From Leptospirales bacterium (GTDB taxonomy: Bacteria > Spirochaetota > Leptospiria > Leptospirales > Leptonemataceae): 44,454 nt of DNA. Location of the stretch: assembly GCA_019694685.1 (NCBI GenBank), contig JAIBBM010000036.1, positions 1-44,454 of the forward strand. Direction: 5' to 3'. The position numbers and the translations under genes are program-made. Positions 25,500-33,903 of the stretch are shown piece by piece (within the stretch, counting starts at the first letter, position 1; every line of letters begins with the position of its first letter). The notes beneath the pieces are model-generated. The model saw only the letters and a program-made list of their open reading frames with translations, was not told the origin of the DNA and did not search any database.

Positions 25500-26747
25500 A
25501 TGCAAATTATGCTAAGCGGGGGTGGTGCGCTGGACTTCTATCACATGATGGCGAGTGCCAGTTCGAATTATCGACTTGCACCTTTCTTTCAACCGATTGT
25601 CTCGATTGGAGACGGATCCATTTACGGGTACGAAGTGCTCGGGCGTTTCGTGGATGAGTCAGGTCACTTCACCAGTATGGGTCCTTATTTCGCGGACCCA
25701 ACGGTACCGGGTCATGAAAAGCTCATTCGATCTCGCAAAGTCAGAGAGCTTGCATTTCTGCATGCGCGAGATGTGAACTATCAGGGCAGGCTGTTTATCA
25801 ACGTGAAGCCTTCCTGGTTGATGCAGGTCTTTCGCGCAGGATCTGAAATCCCAACTCTTCGCCTTCTCGAGGAACTCGGGCTCAATCCGCGCAACGTAGT
25901 CATTGAAATCACCGAAGATGAATTTGAAGGAGACCTGGTGATTCTGGATTCTGTGATTTCACGCTATCGCGAAGCAGGATGCAAGATCGCAATCGACGAT
26001 TTCACTTTTCACAACTTTGACAGACTCATTCATCTCAAGCCAGACATAGTCAAAATAGATATTCGCCTGGTGAAGAAGAGCGTAGAGAAAAAAGAATATC
26101 AAAAGCTGATTTCTTCTATTTCTGATTTCGCGCAAGAGATCGGAATATCTGTCCTTTTCGAAGGCGTTGAGTTTGAAGAAGAACTAGTCAACTCGATCGA
26201 TGCGGGTGGTAGCTACATTCAGGGATATTTCTTTTCGCAACCTGAACCAGATTTGCAAATTGCAGATACATATCGCGACAGAATTCGTGCCGTGCTCGAC
26301 TCAGTGATCCAAAACCAGCGTCAGGAGAACTACAGCCTCTTGTCTCTTGAGTTTCATTTGAACGAACTCATGGAAGAAATGCTCAAGAAGATTTCGTTTG
26401 AAGGGGATCTGGACGAAGCGCTCAATCGCCTTCTGGGAAGTCTTCCTTCTGCGTGCTATCGTGTCTATGTATGCGATCAGTTTGGAAATCAAAGGTCTTC
26501 GAATTTCCTGCGAGGTTCGAATGCAGTCTTCACCAGAGACGATCACTTTCGCTCGAGAAACTGGGGTTGGCGGCCTTACTTTTTCCATAATCTGGCGCGA
26601 ATGGATCGATTCAGGCGTGGATTTATGTCCAATCGTTACATAGATCAGGAAACAAAAAAAGAAACGTACACGTATTCCCATCCATTGTACGGGAATCTCT
26701 TCATCTTTCTGGATTTTACAAGAGGCTCTTTCTCTTCGCCTGAATGA
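25500..26747 (+). CDS. EAL-domain protein with YkuI-like C-terminal sensor domain
   Basis: A 415-residue cyclic-di-GMP-related protein. The EAL domain spans residues 24-265 with YEVLGR in place of EAL (E45), N101 (FINVKP), E136 (EIT), D166-D167, K185 (VKID), E221 (EGVE) and Q241, so the metal- and base-binding set is present. Loop 6, normally DFGTGYSS, reads DDFTFHNF and is degenerate, which in other proteins goes with weak or no phosphodiesterase activity. The C-terminal 120 residues (RVYVCDQFGNQRSSNF, then WGWRPYF) look like the PAS/Cache-like domain of B. subtilis YkuI, also about 400 residues long. The start is uncertain (25500, 25509, 25545, 25548); the domain is intact in all. Its 3' end overlaps the convergent Crp-family gene by 32 bases. 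Confidence 0.85.
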   Translation: MQIMLSGGGALDFYHMMASASSNYRLAPFFQPIVSIGDGSIYGYEVLGRFVDESGHFTSMGPYFADPTVPGHEKLIRSRKVRELAFLHARDVNYQGRLFINVKPSWLMQVFRAGSEIPTLRLLEELGLNPRNVVIEITEDEFEGDLVILDSVISRYREAGCKIAIDDFTFHNFDRLIHLKPDIVKIDIRLVKKSVEKKEYQKLISSISDFAQEIGISVLFEGVEFEEELVNSIDAGGSYIQGYFFSQPEPDLQIADTYRDRIRAVLDSVIQNQRQENYSLLSLEFHLNELMEEMLKKISFEGDLDEALNRLLGSLPSACYRVYVCDQFGNQRSSNFLRGSNAVFTRDDHFRSRNWGWRPYFFHNLARMDRFRRGFMSNRYIDQETKKETYTYSHPLYGNLFIFLDFTRGSFSSPE

Positions 26748-27357
26748 GCCGGTTGAAGTCGTTGATATTGCTGACTACGATTCTGTCTGCGAAAAGTTCT
26801 ACTTTGCCCTGACGAACAAATGTATTGATGATCTTCTGTACTTCGTCGATGGGTTGACCACACCAGCTGGCAATATCGTCCACAGTCGTGTTGAACACCA
26901 TGGACTTGACCTGACCATAGTGTGCGTCTTTTTCAGCGAGCATCAGGAATACGTCCACCACCTTCGATGTGGTGTCATCGAGCAGAAGGATTTGAAGTCG
27001 TCTGCGCGCATCGTTGATGCGATTTGAAAAGATGACAAGCAGTCTGAATGCAAGTTGCGGGTTGGACTTCATGAGAGTGTCAAAATTCGCACGGTTGAAA
27101 TTGAGTGTGCGAACTTTGTCTACTGCAATGGCAGTGGCGCTGCGCGGTTCTTCTTCCAGAATTGCCATTTCACCGAAGATGTCTCCCTGACTGAGCACAT
27201 CGAGTGTTTTCTGCGCATTGCCGATGGTCTTTGTGATCTTGACGCGACCTTCCTGAATAAAGTAGAAATCATTTCCGGGTTCATACTCGCAGAAAATGAT
27301 CTGGCCGGGTTCGAACACCTTGCCAAACTTATCGAATAGGGATTCTGGAAGAAGCAT
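26716..27357 (-). CDS. Crp/Fnr-family transcription regulator
   Basis: A 213-residue regulator with an N-terminal cyclic-nucleotide-binding domain and a C-terminal winged helix. The phosphate-binding cassette is canonical: FGEMAILEEEPRSATAIA with E63, R72 and S73, corresponding to the cAMP-contacting Glu, Arg and Ser of Crp, so a cyclic nucleotide is a likely ligand. There is no Fnr-type cysteine cluster. The HTH lies at about 155-190 (TVDDIASWCGQPIDEVQKII). Its start overlaps the stop of the cNMP/TPR gene by one base (TGATG), so the two are coupled. An adenylate cyclase gene lies 3 kb away at 30203. Targets are unknown. Confidence 0.87.
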   Translation of the reverse strand: MLLPESLFDKFGKVFEPGQIIFCEYEPGNDFYFIQEGRVKITKTIGNAQKTLDVLSQGDIFGEMAILEEEPRSATAIAVDKVRTLNFNRANFDTLMKSNPQLAFRLLVIFSNRINDARRRLQILLLDDTTSKVVDVFLMLAEKDAHYGQVKSMVFNTTVDDIASWCGQPIDEVQKIINTFVRQGKVELFADRIVVSNINDFNRLIQAKRKSLL

Positions 27358-28436
27358 CAGCCCAGTTTCTCCAGGCGCTTTCTTGCGTCGCGCGTCGCAT
27401 CATCCGGAGGAGGCATGGTGGCCACTTTGTGATAAAGAGTGCGCGCTCTTTCTTTGTTGCCCTTTGCTTCTGCCGCAACTCCAAGCTGGAAGATCGCGTG
27501 TTTCATGAATTCGCCGGTTGGAAACTTCTTTAAATAAATGGAGAAGCTGTTGGATGCATCGTCTACTTTGCCCAGCTTTAGTTCCGCGCGTCCCTTTTCA
27601 TACTGTGCTCTTTCTGCTGCTTCCTGATCGTCCGCAGTGTGAAGCTTCTTGATAGCGAGGCATTCATTGAATTTGGCAAGAGCCGCGTCTGCCTTATTCT
27701 GACTCATCAATGTGAGTCCATCCATGAGGATGTCTGCAGCGCCCGGTTCTTTTTCCGCAGGTCGTGCGGCCGGCGCTCCTTCTTCGAGCGCGAAAGGATC
27801 ATCTCCGAGGCTATCTGCGGACGCCATGCTGCGCGTGACAAAGCTTGCATCCACTTTGTGTTTTTGATCCGCAATCTGGAGTGGAGGATAACCGTGTGGA
27901 TACGTCAGGCCCTTGCGGGCCTGCGACAATAGATCGTGCGCGCGGTCCGTGTAATCTCCGTCCGCGTAGACCTCTAAGTATTTTTCAAGTGCATAGACTG
28001 CATGATCCACATTCCCGGATCGATAGAAACTTTCTGCTACACTCATGAGTTCGAACGACGGATCTTTCGCGGCACCCGCTTTGAGTATGTCCCGGATTTG
28101 TCTGTGGATGTTGCGAAGCTGCTTGGAAAATACGCGCAGCATTTTCAAAATGAGGTGCGTATTCTTCATCACAAGCTGCTCGAACTCGTGCAGCTTGAAA
28201 ACAATGCATGTGGTCTTGCCAATTACTTGCGCAGTCTCTTCACGCGGGAACTTACCCAGGGAGGATTTTACGCCGAAGAACTCACCGATCTGTACGTCTT
28301 CGCGGATTTCTTCCCCTGTATCCAGGGCTGTGCTGATGAGTATGACACGGCCGGCCTGAAGTACGTAGACTTCGTCGCCTTTGTCTCCGGCGAAGTAGAC
28401 GATGGAGCCGCCGTTGTAATTTCGAGCTATTGGCAT
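27357..28436 (-). CDS. Cyclic-nucleotide-binding domain / TPR protein
   Basis: A 359-residue protein with no obvious signal peptide. Residues 5-115 form a Crp-like cNMP-binding beta-roll (GDEVYVLQAGRVILIS, IGEFFGVKSSLG); its phosphate-binding cassette is divergent, with PREETAQ in place of PRSATA, so ligand binding is doubtful. Tetratricopeptide-like helices follow at about 128-170 and 233-345, separated by an Ala/Pro/Glu-rich linker (about 205-232). No DNA-binding domain is seen, so it probably works through protein contacts, possibly with the adjacent Crp-family regulator whose start it overlaps. One base separates it from the amidohydrolase stop upstream; the three genes form a minus-strand operon. 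Confidence 0.75.
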   Translation of the reverse strand: MPIARNYNGGSIVYFAGDKGDEVYVLQAGRVILISTALDTGEEIREDVQIGEFFGVKSSLGKFPREETAQVIGKTTCIVFKLHEFEQLVMKNTHLILKMLRVFSKQLRNIHRQIRDILKAGAAKDPSFELMSVAESFYRSGNVDHAVYALEKYLEVYADGDYTDRAHDLLSQARKGLTYPHGYPPLQIADQKHKVDASFVTRSMASADSLGDDPFALEEGAPAARPAEKEPGAADILMDGLTLMSQNKADAALAKFNECLAIKKLHTADDQEAAERAQYEKGRAELKLGKVDDASNSFSIYLKKFPTGEFMKHAIFQLGVAAEAKGNKERARTLYHKVATMPPPDDATRDARKRLEKLG

Positions 28437-28437
28437 A

Positions 28438-29655
28438 TCACCAGCCGGAGAGGAAAGGGAAACTTTCTCGTCCTGTAGCCTGCCTGACTGTTTCCCGCAA
28501 ATCCTTCACCCCTTTTTGGACAATTTTTCGAGTGCCGCCAATGTCCACACGTTCCACATGCACCGCAGCAGAAATAAACAGCGGTTCCAGGTCCTCGCTT
28601 CCGTATACCGGCTGGCCTCCGCGGACCACCAGGTAGATATCTTCTGGCTTTGCTTCTCGCAAAGAAGGACAGGACAGCACCACAAAGTCAGCCAGAGAGT
28701 CCGGCTTGAGGCTTCCTCTGCCCGCCCAGCGAAAGGCCCTGGCGGGGTTGGTCGTGAGCATGGCGAACAGATCTGAATCGGGCAGATCTTCCCCGGTCTG
28801 GTCTTTGTAGACTTTCAGCGCAGTTTGGATTTCAGAAAGCATGTGGGTCGAACCAGTTACAGCCGCATCCGTGCCCAGGCATACCGGGATGCCTCTGGTC
28901 AGGAATTCTGAGATTTTGACGGTTCGATTGTATGCAAAAAGGTTCGCGGACGGACACCACACAAAATGTGCGCCTGCCTCTGCGATGCGATCCAGGTCAT
29001 CGTTGGACAAAGAAAGGCCGTGCACCAGGACCGTGTGTTCGCTCAGGCAGCCAGCTCGATCGAGCACGCGCAGGGACAATTCGCTTTCCGGATCGAATCC
29101 CTCTGCGATGTGCAGGATGAAAGGCAGGTCGTTTTCTACTGCTCGCTTGTGTTCTGCCTCGAGCCCTTGACCCCAGCCAAGAGAGTACGAGCAAACGCTG
29201 TGAGCGATTCCAAAATCAGGTAGGATCTCCACGCTCATGCTGCTCAGGAATGGATTGCGAACAAAGTCTGGCACATGGTCGACTACGGCCGTCACCCCGG
29301 ACTCGAGGTTCTTCAGGCTCCCCATTCTATACAGGGTCTCCACGTCCAGGAGCATCCTTTCGCGGAATAGAGCGGATCGCTTTGTCTCTATATCGAAGGA
29401 GAGCCAGTTCAAGTGTGGCCAGTTTTCTCCCTTCGTCGGTAGATAGGTGGCCATCAGGGTGTCGTGGCTGTTGATGAGCCCTGGAATTACCAGAGCTCCG
29501 TGAAGGTTGAGGGTGAGTATGTCCGGCTGGTCATCGCCTGGAGCGAGCACCTCTTCGATTCTTCCTCCGGACACAAGCAGGCCGGAGAGCTTTCGGGGCC
29601 CATCAGGAAGAAGCAGAGTTCCGTTCGTCAGTTGCCAGAGCATGGTCCGTTCCAT
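28438..29655 (-). CDS. Amidohydrolase-family protein with an altered metal site
   Basis: A 405-residue member of the amidohydrolase superfamily (cytosine/guanine deaminase - chlorohydrolase-like), with N- and C-terminal beta-sandwich pieces flanking a TIM barrel. Expected ligands are visible as H182 (LHIAEG), H212 (VHGLSL) and D263 (LGTDAAV). The first-strand HxH motif is not intact: it reads INSHDT, so the second His is replaced by Thr (residue 66). It may bind metal differently, catalyse something else, or be inactive. A second ATG at 29643 follows a GGA and could be the true start. It is first in the run with the cNMP/TPR and Crp genes and diverges from rpsT. Substrate unknown. Confidence 0.78.
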   Translation of the reverse strand: MERTMLWQLTNGTLLLPDGPRKLSGLLVSGGRIEEVLAPGDDQPDILTLNLHGALVIPGLINSHDTLMATYLPTKGENWPHLNWLSFDIETKRSALFRERMLLDVETLYRMGSLKNLESGVTAVVDHVPDFVRNPFLSSMSVEILPDFGIAHSVCSYSLGWGQGLEAEHKRAVENDLPFILHIAEGFDPESELSLRVLDRAGCLSEHTVLVHGLSLSNDDLDRIAEAGAHFVWCPSANLFAYNRTVKISEFLTRGIPVCLGTDAAVTGSTHMLSEIQTALKVYKDQTGEDLPDSDLFAMLTTNPARAFRWAGRGSLKPDSLADFVVLSCPSLREAKPEDIYLVVRGGQPVYGSEDLEPLFISAAVHVERVDIGGTRKIVQKGVKDLRETVRQATGRESFPFLSGW

Positions 29656-29716
29656 CTATTGTCGGTGCAAGGCGATGCCATTCTTCAGGCCGGCCGGCGA
29701 ATCGTGGCAAAGAAGA

Positions 29717-29778
29717 AGGAGGATAAAAAACTGCTGGACCGTCTCCCCCTGAACAATTTTCTGGCCGTTCAGGTGTAA
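29717..29778 (+). other. Possible CUG-initiated 15-codon leader before rpsT
   Basis: A perfect AGGAGG (29717-29722) is followed, eight bases later, by CTG CTG (29731) and a 15-codon frame ending TAA at 29778, four bases before the rpsT start. No ATG, GTG or TTG stands at that distance. Either the Shine-Dalgarno sequence is accidental or a CUG-started leader is coupled to rpsT. Confidence 0.2.
29748..29773 (+). promoter_or_regulatory. Hairpin masking the rpsT ribosome-binding site
   Basis: CCTGAAC (29748-29754) and GTTCAGG (29767-29773) form a perfect 7-base stem with a 12-base loop. The 3' arm contains the AGG(TG) that serves as Shine-Dalgarno for the TTG start at 29783. Folding would hide the site, a plausible basis for translational control of S20. 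Structure seen in sequence; function inferred. Confidence 0.4.
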
Positions 29779-29782
29779 GTAA

Positions 29783-30055
29783 TTGGCAAACTTAAGAGCA
29801 TCCAAGAAAGACATTCGTAAAACTCGTAAACGTAACGAGCAAAACTCTCAATCCCGCGCTCGTCTGCGGACACTGGATAAGAAGATTCGCACTCTGGTGG
29901 CTGAAGGCAAGACGGAAGATGCTGCAACTGCGTTCAAATCTTACACCCAGTTCCTGGCTCGCGCAGGTCAAAAGAATTTGATCCACCATCGCCAGGCAGA
30001 TCGCAGAAAGAGCCGCATGGCGGCTCTACTCAACAGGCAGAAGAAGTCAGCCTGA
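29783..30055 (+). CDS. rpsT: 30S ribosomal protein S20
   Basis: S20, 90 residues, binds the 5' domain of 16S rRNA during small-subunit assembly. Start MANLRASKKDIRKTRKRN and the long basic helical body ending LNRQKKSA are typical. The start codon is TTG (29783), with AGGTG nine bases before; E. coli rpsT also starts with UUG, where the weak start is tied to autogenous control. A hairpin covering the Shine-Dalgarno site lies directly upstream. A tRNA-Val gene follows 13 bases after the stop and is probably cotranscribed. Confidence 0.95.
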   Translation: MANLRASKKDIRKTRKRNEQNSQSRARLRTLDKKIRTLVAEGKTEDAATAFKSYTQFLARAGQKNLIHHRQADRRKSRMAALLNRQKKSA

Positions 30056-30068
30056 TAGTTTTCCTTTT

Positions 30069-30141
<73 letters not shown>

Positions 30142-30202
30142 CATCTCTACTCCCGTTTAAAACATCTTCCTCCAATAAAAGATTGGCGTTTCGCGCTTCC
30201 GT

Positions 30203-32047
30203 GTGAGCTTTGCTCCAATGCTGAGAAGCCTTCTCAATCGAATCACAAACCTTGTCCCGGAGGATGACCGCGGCATTCGCTGGACCATCCGACTCAAGTT
30301 GAGCTTGATCATTTCCCTTCTTGTGGGTCTTGCTCTTTTTCTGATTATCTCGCTGGCATCGCTTTTCTTTCGCCGCGACAACGAAGTTCGTATCCAGGAA
30401 TCAAGCCGTCAGCTGGCGGCCAACGTGGGCACTGCGGTTTCAGCAGAATTAAAATCCAGAATTCAGAATCTGCGTCTCCTTTCTGAAAGCCTTGGTGCTG
30501 CGCGCGGAGAGAAAGTTCTCTTCGAAAACGATCGGAGTCTTGCTCTTGTTGGAATCTTCCAGGTGCAGGGCGATTCTATTGCGCCCAGAACCGTGCTTGT
30601 AAATGCAGAATCGTTTAAGGACTCCAGAGGAGATATCCAGCAGGCCCTCGTAAGATTGTATCCGGCTTTTGCTCGAGCTCGCAATGGATCCATCGTAGTG
30701 CGAAATGTGAGTCCTGATCTCCGAGTCCCGTTATGCGCCATTGCTTTTCCATCTCGCATTCAGGGTGGAGACAGAATCATTGTGATGGTATTGCGTCTCG
30801 ATGAGTTGCTTGCGATGTTTCAAACGGGTGGCATTATCAAGTCCGCTCTTGTCAACGAAGAAGGAACTGTCATCGCGCACGAAGACAGAGACACAGTGGT
30901 GTCCGGAACCTCTTTTGCGTCTGTGCCCATCGTAAAAGAAATGATGGCAAGTAAACTCAACAATGGCCTCACAGAGTACGATTTCAAAGGCGTTAGTTAC
31001 TGGGGAGCATTCCGCAGACTCGACTTTGGAAACGTTGGAGTCATTACTTACGCAGAAGGCAGCAAGTGGTTTGAAGCTGTGGATCGAATCCTCAAATGGA
31101 ATTTCCTTCTCATGATCGTAGTCATTTGCGTCGCGATCATTTTTGTTTTCTTTTTCGCGCGCAGCTTCTCTGAACCAATCTTGAAGCTTGTGGGTGCTGC
31201 TAGCGATATTGAAAACGGTCGCTTCATTCTGAATCTGAAACCAGAAACTTCAGACGAAATTGGACTGTTGACAAAGTCGTTTGCATCCATGGGTCGCGGC
31301 CTTCAGGAACGCGAGAATCTCAAAGTATCTTTTGGAAGGTTTGTGAACAAGGAACTCGCAGAAATGGCCATGTCCGGGGAACTGGACCTTGGTGGAGTGA
31401 GCAAAGAAGTAACCATATTTTTTTCGGATATCCGCGGTTTCACGACGATTTCTGAGAAACTAGAACCGGAAGAAGTCGTCGAATTTCTGAATCAGTACAT
31501 GACAGAAATGGTGAAGTGCGTACAGCAAACATACGGGCTCGTGGATAAGTTCATTGGAGATGCTGTGATGGCTTTGTGGGGCGCTCTTCGTCCTCACGGA
31601 AACGACGCAGTCAATGCAGTCAATTGCGCCATCCTCATGCGCAAGCAACTCATGAAATTCAATCGCGGTCGAGGGTCTGCCAGAAAGCCAATCATTCGCA
31701 TTGGAATGGGAATCAATACAGGCCATGTGATTGCTGGACAGATGGGTTCTGCGGAGAAAATGGACTTCACGGTCATTGGAGACGCAGTGAACACCGCAAG
31801 CCGTGTGGAACATCTGAATAAGACCTACGGCACAGACATACTCATCACAGATCATACGTATGAAAAGACCGGGAAACTCTTCAAAGTGGAGGAAGTGGAT
31901 CGGGTCGCAGTACGCGGAAAAAGCAAACCTGTAACTCTTTATGCGGTTCTGGGGATGGCGGATGACAAAGATACCCCGTCTAATATCAAAGAACTGCGCA
32001 AGATGGTTGGCATTGAATTCAATGCGGCCGCTGCGAAGAAAGGCTGA
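30203..32047 (+). CDS. Membrane adenylate cyclase, class III (Cache-HAMP-cyclase)
   Basis: A 614-residue inner-membrane cyclase that should make cAMP. TM1 is about residues 34-56, then a periplasmic Cache-like sensor (about 60-292), TM2 about 301-320, a HAMP region (320-373) and the catalytic domain (about 398-585). Class III residues are all present: metal-binding D409 (FSDIRGFT) and D453 (KFIGDAVM), adenine-specifying K449 with T523, and transition-state N530 and R534 (DAVNTASR). Thr in place of Asp at 523 marks class IIIb, whose studied members (Spirulina CyaC, Stigmatella CyaB) respond to bicarbonate. The start is GTG 30203 or ATG 30218. It leads a plus-strand run; the FecR-domain gene begins five bases after its stop. 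Confidence 0.9.
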   Translation: MSFAPMLRSLLNRITNLVPEDDRGIRWTIRLKLSLIISLLVGLALFLIISLASLFFRRDNEVRIQESSRQLAANVGTAVSAELKSRIQNLRLLSESLGAARGEKVLFENDRSLALVGIFQVQGDSIAPRTVLVNAESFKDSRGDIQQALVRLYPAFARARNGSIVVRNVSPDLRVPLCAIAFPSRIQGGDRIIVMVLRLDELLAMFQTGGIIKSALVNEEGTVIAHEDRDTVVSGTSFASVPIVKEMMASKLNNGLTEYDFKGVSYWGAFRRLDFGNVGVITYAEGSKWFEAVDRILKWNFLLMIVVICVAIIFVFFFARSFSEPILKLVGAASDIENGRFILNLKPETSDEIGLLTKSFASMGRGLQERENLKVSFGRFVNKELAEMAMSGELDLGGVSKEVTIFFSDIRGFTTISEKLEPEEVVEFLNQYMTEMVKCVQQTYGLVDKFIGDAVMALWGALRPHGNDAVNAVNCAILMRKQLMKFNRGRGSARKPIIRIGMGINTGHVIAGQMGSAEKMDFTVIGDAVNTASRVEHLNKTYGTDILITDHTYEKTGKLFKVEEVDRVAVRGKSKPVTLYAVLGMADDKDTPSNIKELRKMVGIEFNAAAAKKG

Positions 32048-32052
32048 GGTCG

Positions 32053-33903
32053 ATGGACAGATTACGCGAAATTAGAATCCCGCTCATTGTGGGCTCTGTG
32101 GCAGTCATGGCGCTGCTTCTCTTTATCTGCGACTACACTCGTCGCGGTGACATTGGATCGCGCGAAGAAATCGGATCTATCATATTTCGCAGACACGGCG
32201 TGCAGCGCAAATTCGTGGATGAAGTAGTCTGGGAACGAATCGAGCAGGGAACCAGGCTTGCCAATTCGGACAGCATTCGCACGGACGACAAATCTGAAGT
32301 CAAAATTCGCCTGAAAGACGGAACTGTGCTTACTGTAGATCAGAATTCAATGATCCAGCTGGATGTTGCATCCAATCGCATACGATTCGAAACAGGATCC
32401 ATGCAGGTTCAATCGAGCGGCTCATCCAGTCTCACTCTGCAGTCAGGAGATAGCAAGGTGCAGATGGGCGAAGGTAGCCTGACTCTGTCGAAATCAGAAA
32501 AACAGGATCTCAGTCTCACAGTCTACGAAGGCACAGCAAAAGTAACGTCAGGCGGCAAGACGGAGAACGTAGGCAAGAATCAGAAAGCAGACATTGGCAA
32601 GGAAGGAATCTCCGTCAAAGAAGTGCCAGTCGTTTTGATCAAACCCAATCCATTTCAGAATGTACCGGCAGAAGGGGACGGAACATCTGTATCTTTCAAG
32701 TTTCAGCCTTCCGATTCTCTAAAGAAGCCTACTCTTGAAATTAGCAAGGACCAGGAATTCAAAGACTCACGAAAGGTGCAGACCCCAGGAGTCGCCACTA
32801 TGGATCTTCCGCCGGGGACATACTACTGGCGCGTGACAGGCGAAGACGCGAAAACTAACCAGCCCGCCATGAGTGAAACGCGCAAGATGACGATTGTGCG
32901 CGGAGAGCCGTTGCGCCTTCATTCTCCCGGTTCCGGGGAACGCGTCGCATTCAATTCGAATCCTCCGCCTGTGCCGTTCGCCTGGTCTCAGGATCCTCTT
33001 GCGGAATCATATGAGCTCGAAGTGGCCAGGGATGCAGGATTCACTCAAATTGTGAAGACCATCGTGACTGCTTCTAATTCAGTAACGATAGACGATCTTC
33101 CTGCTGGAAGTTATCGTTGGAGAATTCGCACGAAGCCTAACCAGCCGGATTTGAATTCGCGCGTTAGCCAGAGCGGATCGTTTGAAGTTTACAAAACCGA
33201 TCTGGTCCCGCCGGAGACAGCGAGTCCTTTCATGTCAGAACATCTGACAGTCTCTCAGGCAAAAGAAGGAATCTTCTTTAACTGGCGAGCACCCGGGGAA
33301 ATGAAATCATTTGTTCTCCAAATTTCTCAAAACCCTGGATTTGGGAATTCCCTCATGAACCAGCAGACGGAGCAAAACTTCTCCGTGGTCAAAGGAATGC
33401 CAGAGGGAATCTTTTACTGGCGCGTTCGGGGCACCACTGCATCTGGCAAAGAGACTCCCTATTCAGTAGTGCAAAGCTTTACAATCGGCGACAAGTACAT
33501 GAAGAGTGAAATAGAAACACCGGACGCGACTCGCGTTCATGTTCTTTTCCCTCTTCGCCAGGCAGTGGACATGACTGGCCGCAAGAGCATTGACTTCAAA
33601 TGGGAAGCGGTTCCAGGCGCGCGGAAGTACAACATTCGCCTGTATCGAAACCTGGGCGGCAAGTACGAGCCCATTTACGCGGGAAGCACAACTGCCACTG
33701 GTTTTTCGTACACGGACATGAAGTCGCTGGACATTGGCTATTTCGCATGGGAAGTTCAGGCGGAAGGTGGCACGCTTCAGCCCAGCGGTCGAATTGACTT
33801 TTCTATCACTTTGAATCGCTATTTGCAGAATCTAAAGCCAGGCGACATCCAATTTGTGAATCCGGAAAACATATACAGGGAAGAGCAGAATGATAGTAAA
33901 TAA
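32053..33903 (+). CDS. FecR-domain protein with four FN3-like modules
   Basis: A 616-residue membrane-anchored envelope protein. TM anchor residues 10-26 put the rest in the periplasm. A FecR beta-domain occupies about 58-185 (GTRLANSDSIRTDDKSEVKIRL, read in parts; then TVDQNSMIQLD). Four similar beta-sandwich modules follow, each with a pattern of a YxLEV/LxIS strand, a D/N-x-x-F turn and a closing YxWRVR strand: about 205-283, 285-380, 395-478 and 495-588. FecR domains usually transmit or buffer envelope signals; here no sigma factor is adjacent, and the partner is a membrane adenylate cyclase just upstream. It overlaps the next gene by 14 bases. The role as cyclase input is inference. Confidence 0.8.
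   Translation: MDRLREIRIPLIVGSVAVMALLLFICDYTRRGDIGSREEIGSIIFRRHGVQRKFVDEVVWERIEQGTRLANSDSIRTDDKSEVKIRLKDGTVLTVDQNSMIQLDVASNRIRFETGSMQVQSSGSSSLTLQSGDSKVQMGEGSLTLSKSEKQDLSLTVYEGTAKVTSGGKTENVGKNQKADIGKEGISVKEVPVVLIKPNPFQNVPAEGDGTSVSFKFQPSDSLKKPTLEISKDQEFKDSRKVQTPGVATMDLPPGTYYWRVTGEDAKTNQPAMSETRKMTIVRGEPLRLHSPGSGERVAFNSNPPPVPFAWSQDPLAESYELEVARDAGFTQIVKTIVTASNSVTIDDLPAGSYRWRIRTKPNQPDLNSRVSQSGSFEVYKTDLVPPETASPFMSEHLTVSQAKEGIFFNWRAPGEMKSFVLQISQNPGFGNSLMNQQTEQNFSVVKGMPEGIFYWRVRGTTASGKETPYSVVQSFTIGDKYMKSEIETPDATRVHVLFPLRQAVDMTGRKSIDFKWEAVPGARKYNIRLYRNLGGKYEPIYAGSTTATGFSYTDMKSLDIGYFAWEVQAEGGTLQPSGRIDFSITLNRYLQNLKPGDIQFVNPENIYREEQNDSK

Noticed and set aside
29464..29730. Plus-strand frame running toward rpsT through the amidohydrolase gene
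   Set aside because: Mostly antisense to the amidohydrolase with no good start; only its last 15 codons, after a perfect Shine-Dalgarno, are kept as a separate low-confidence leader.
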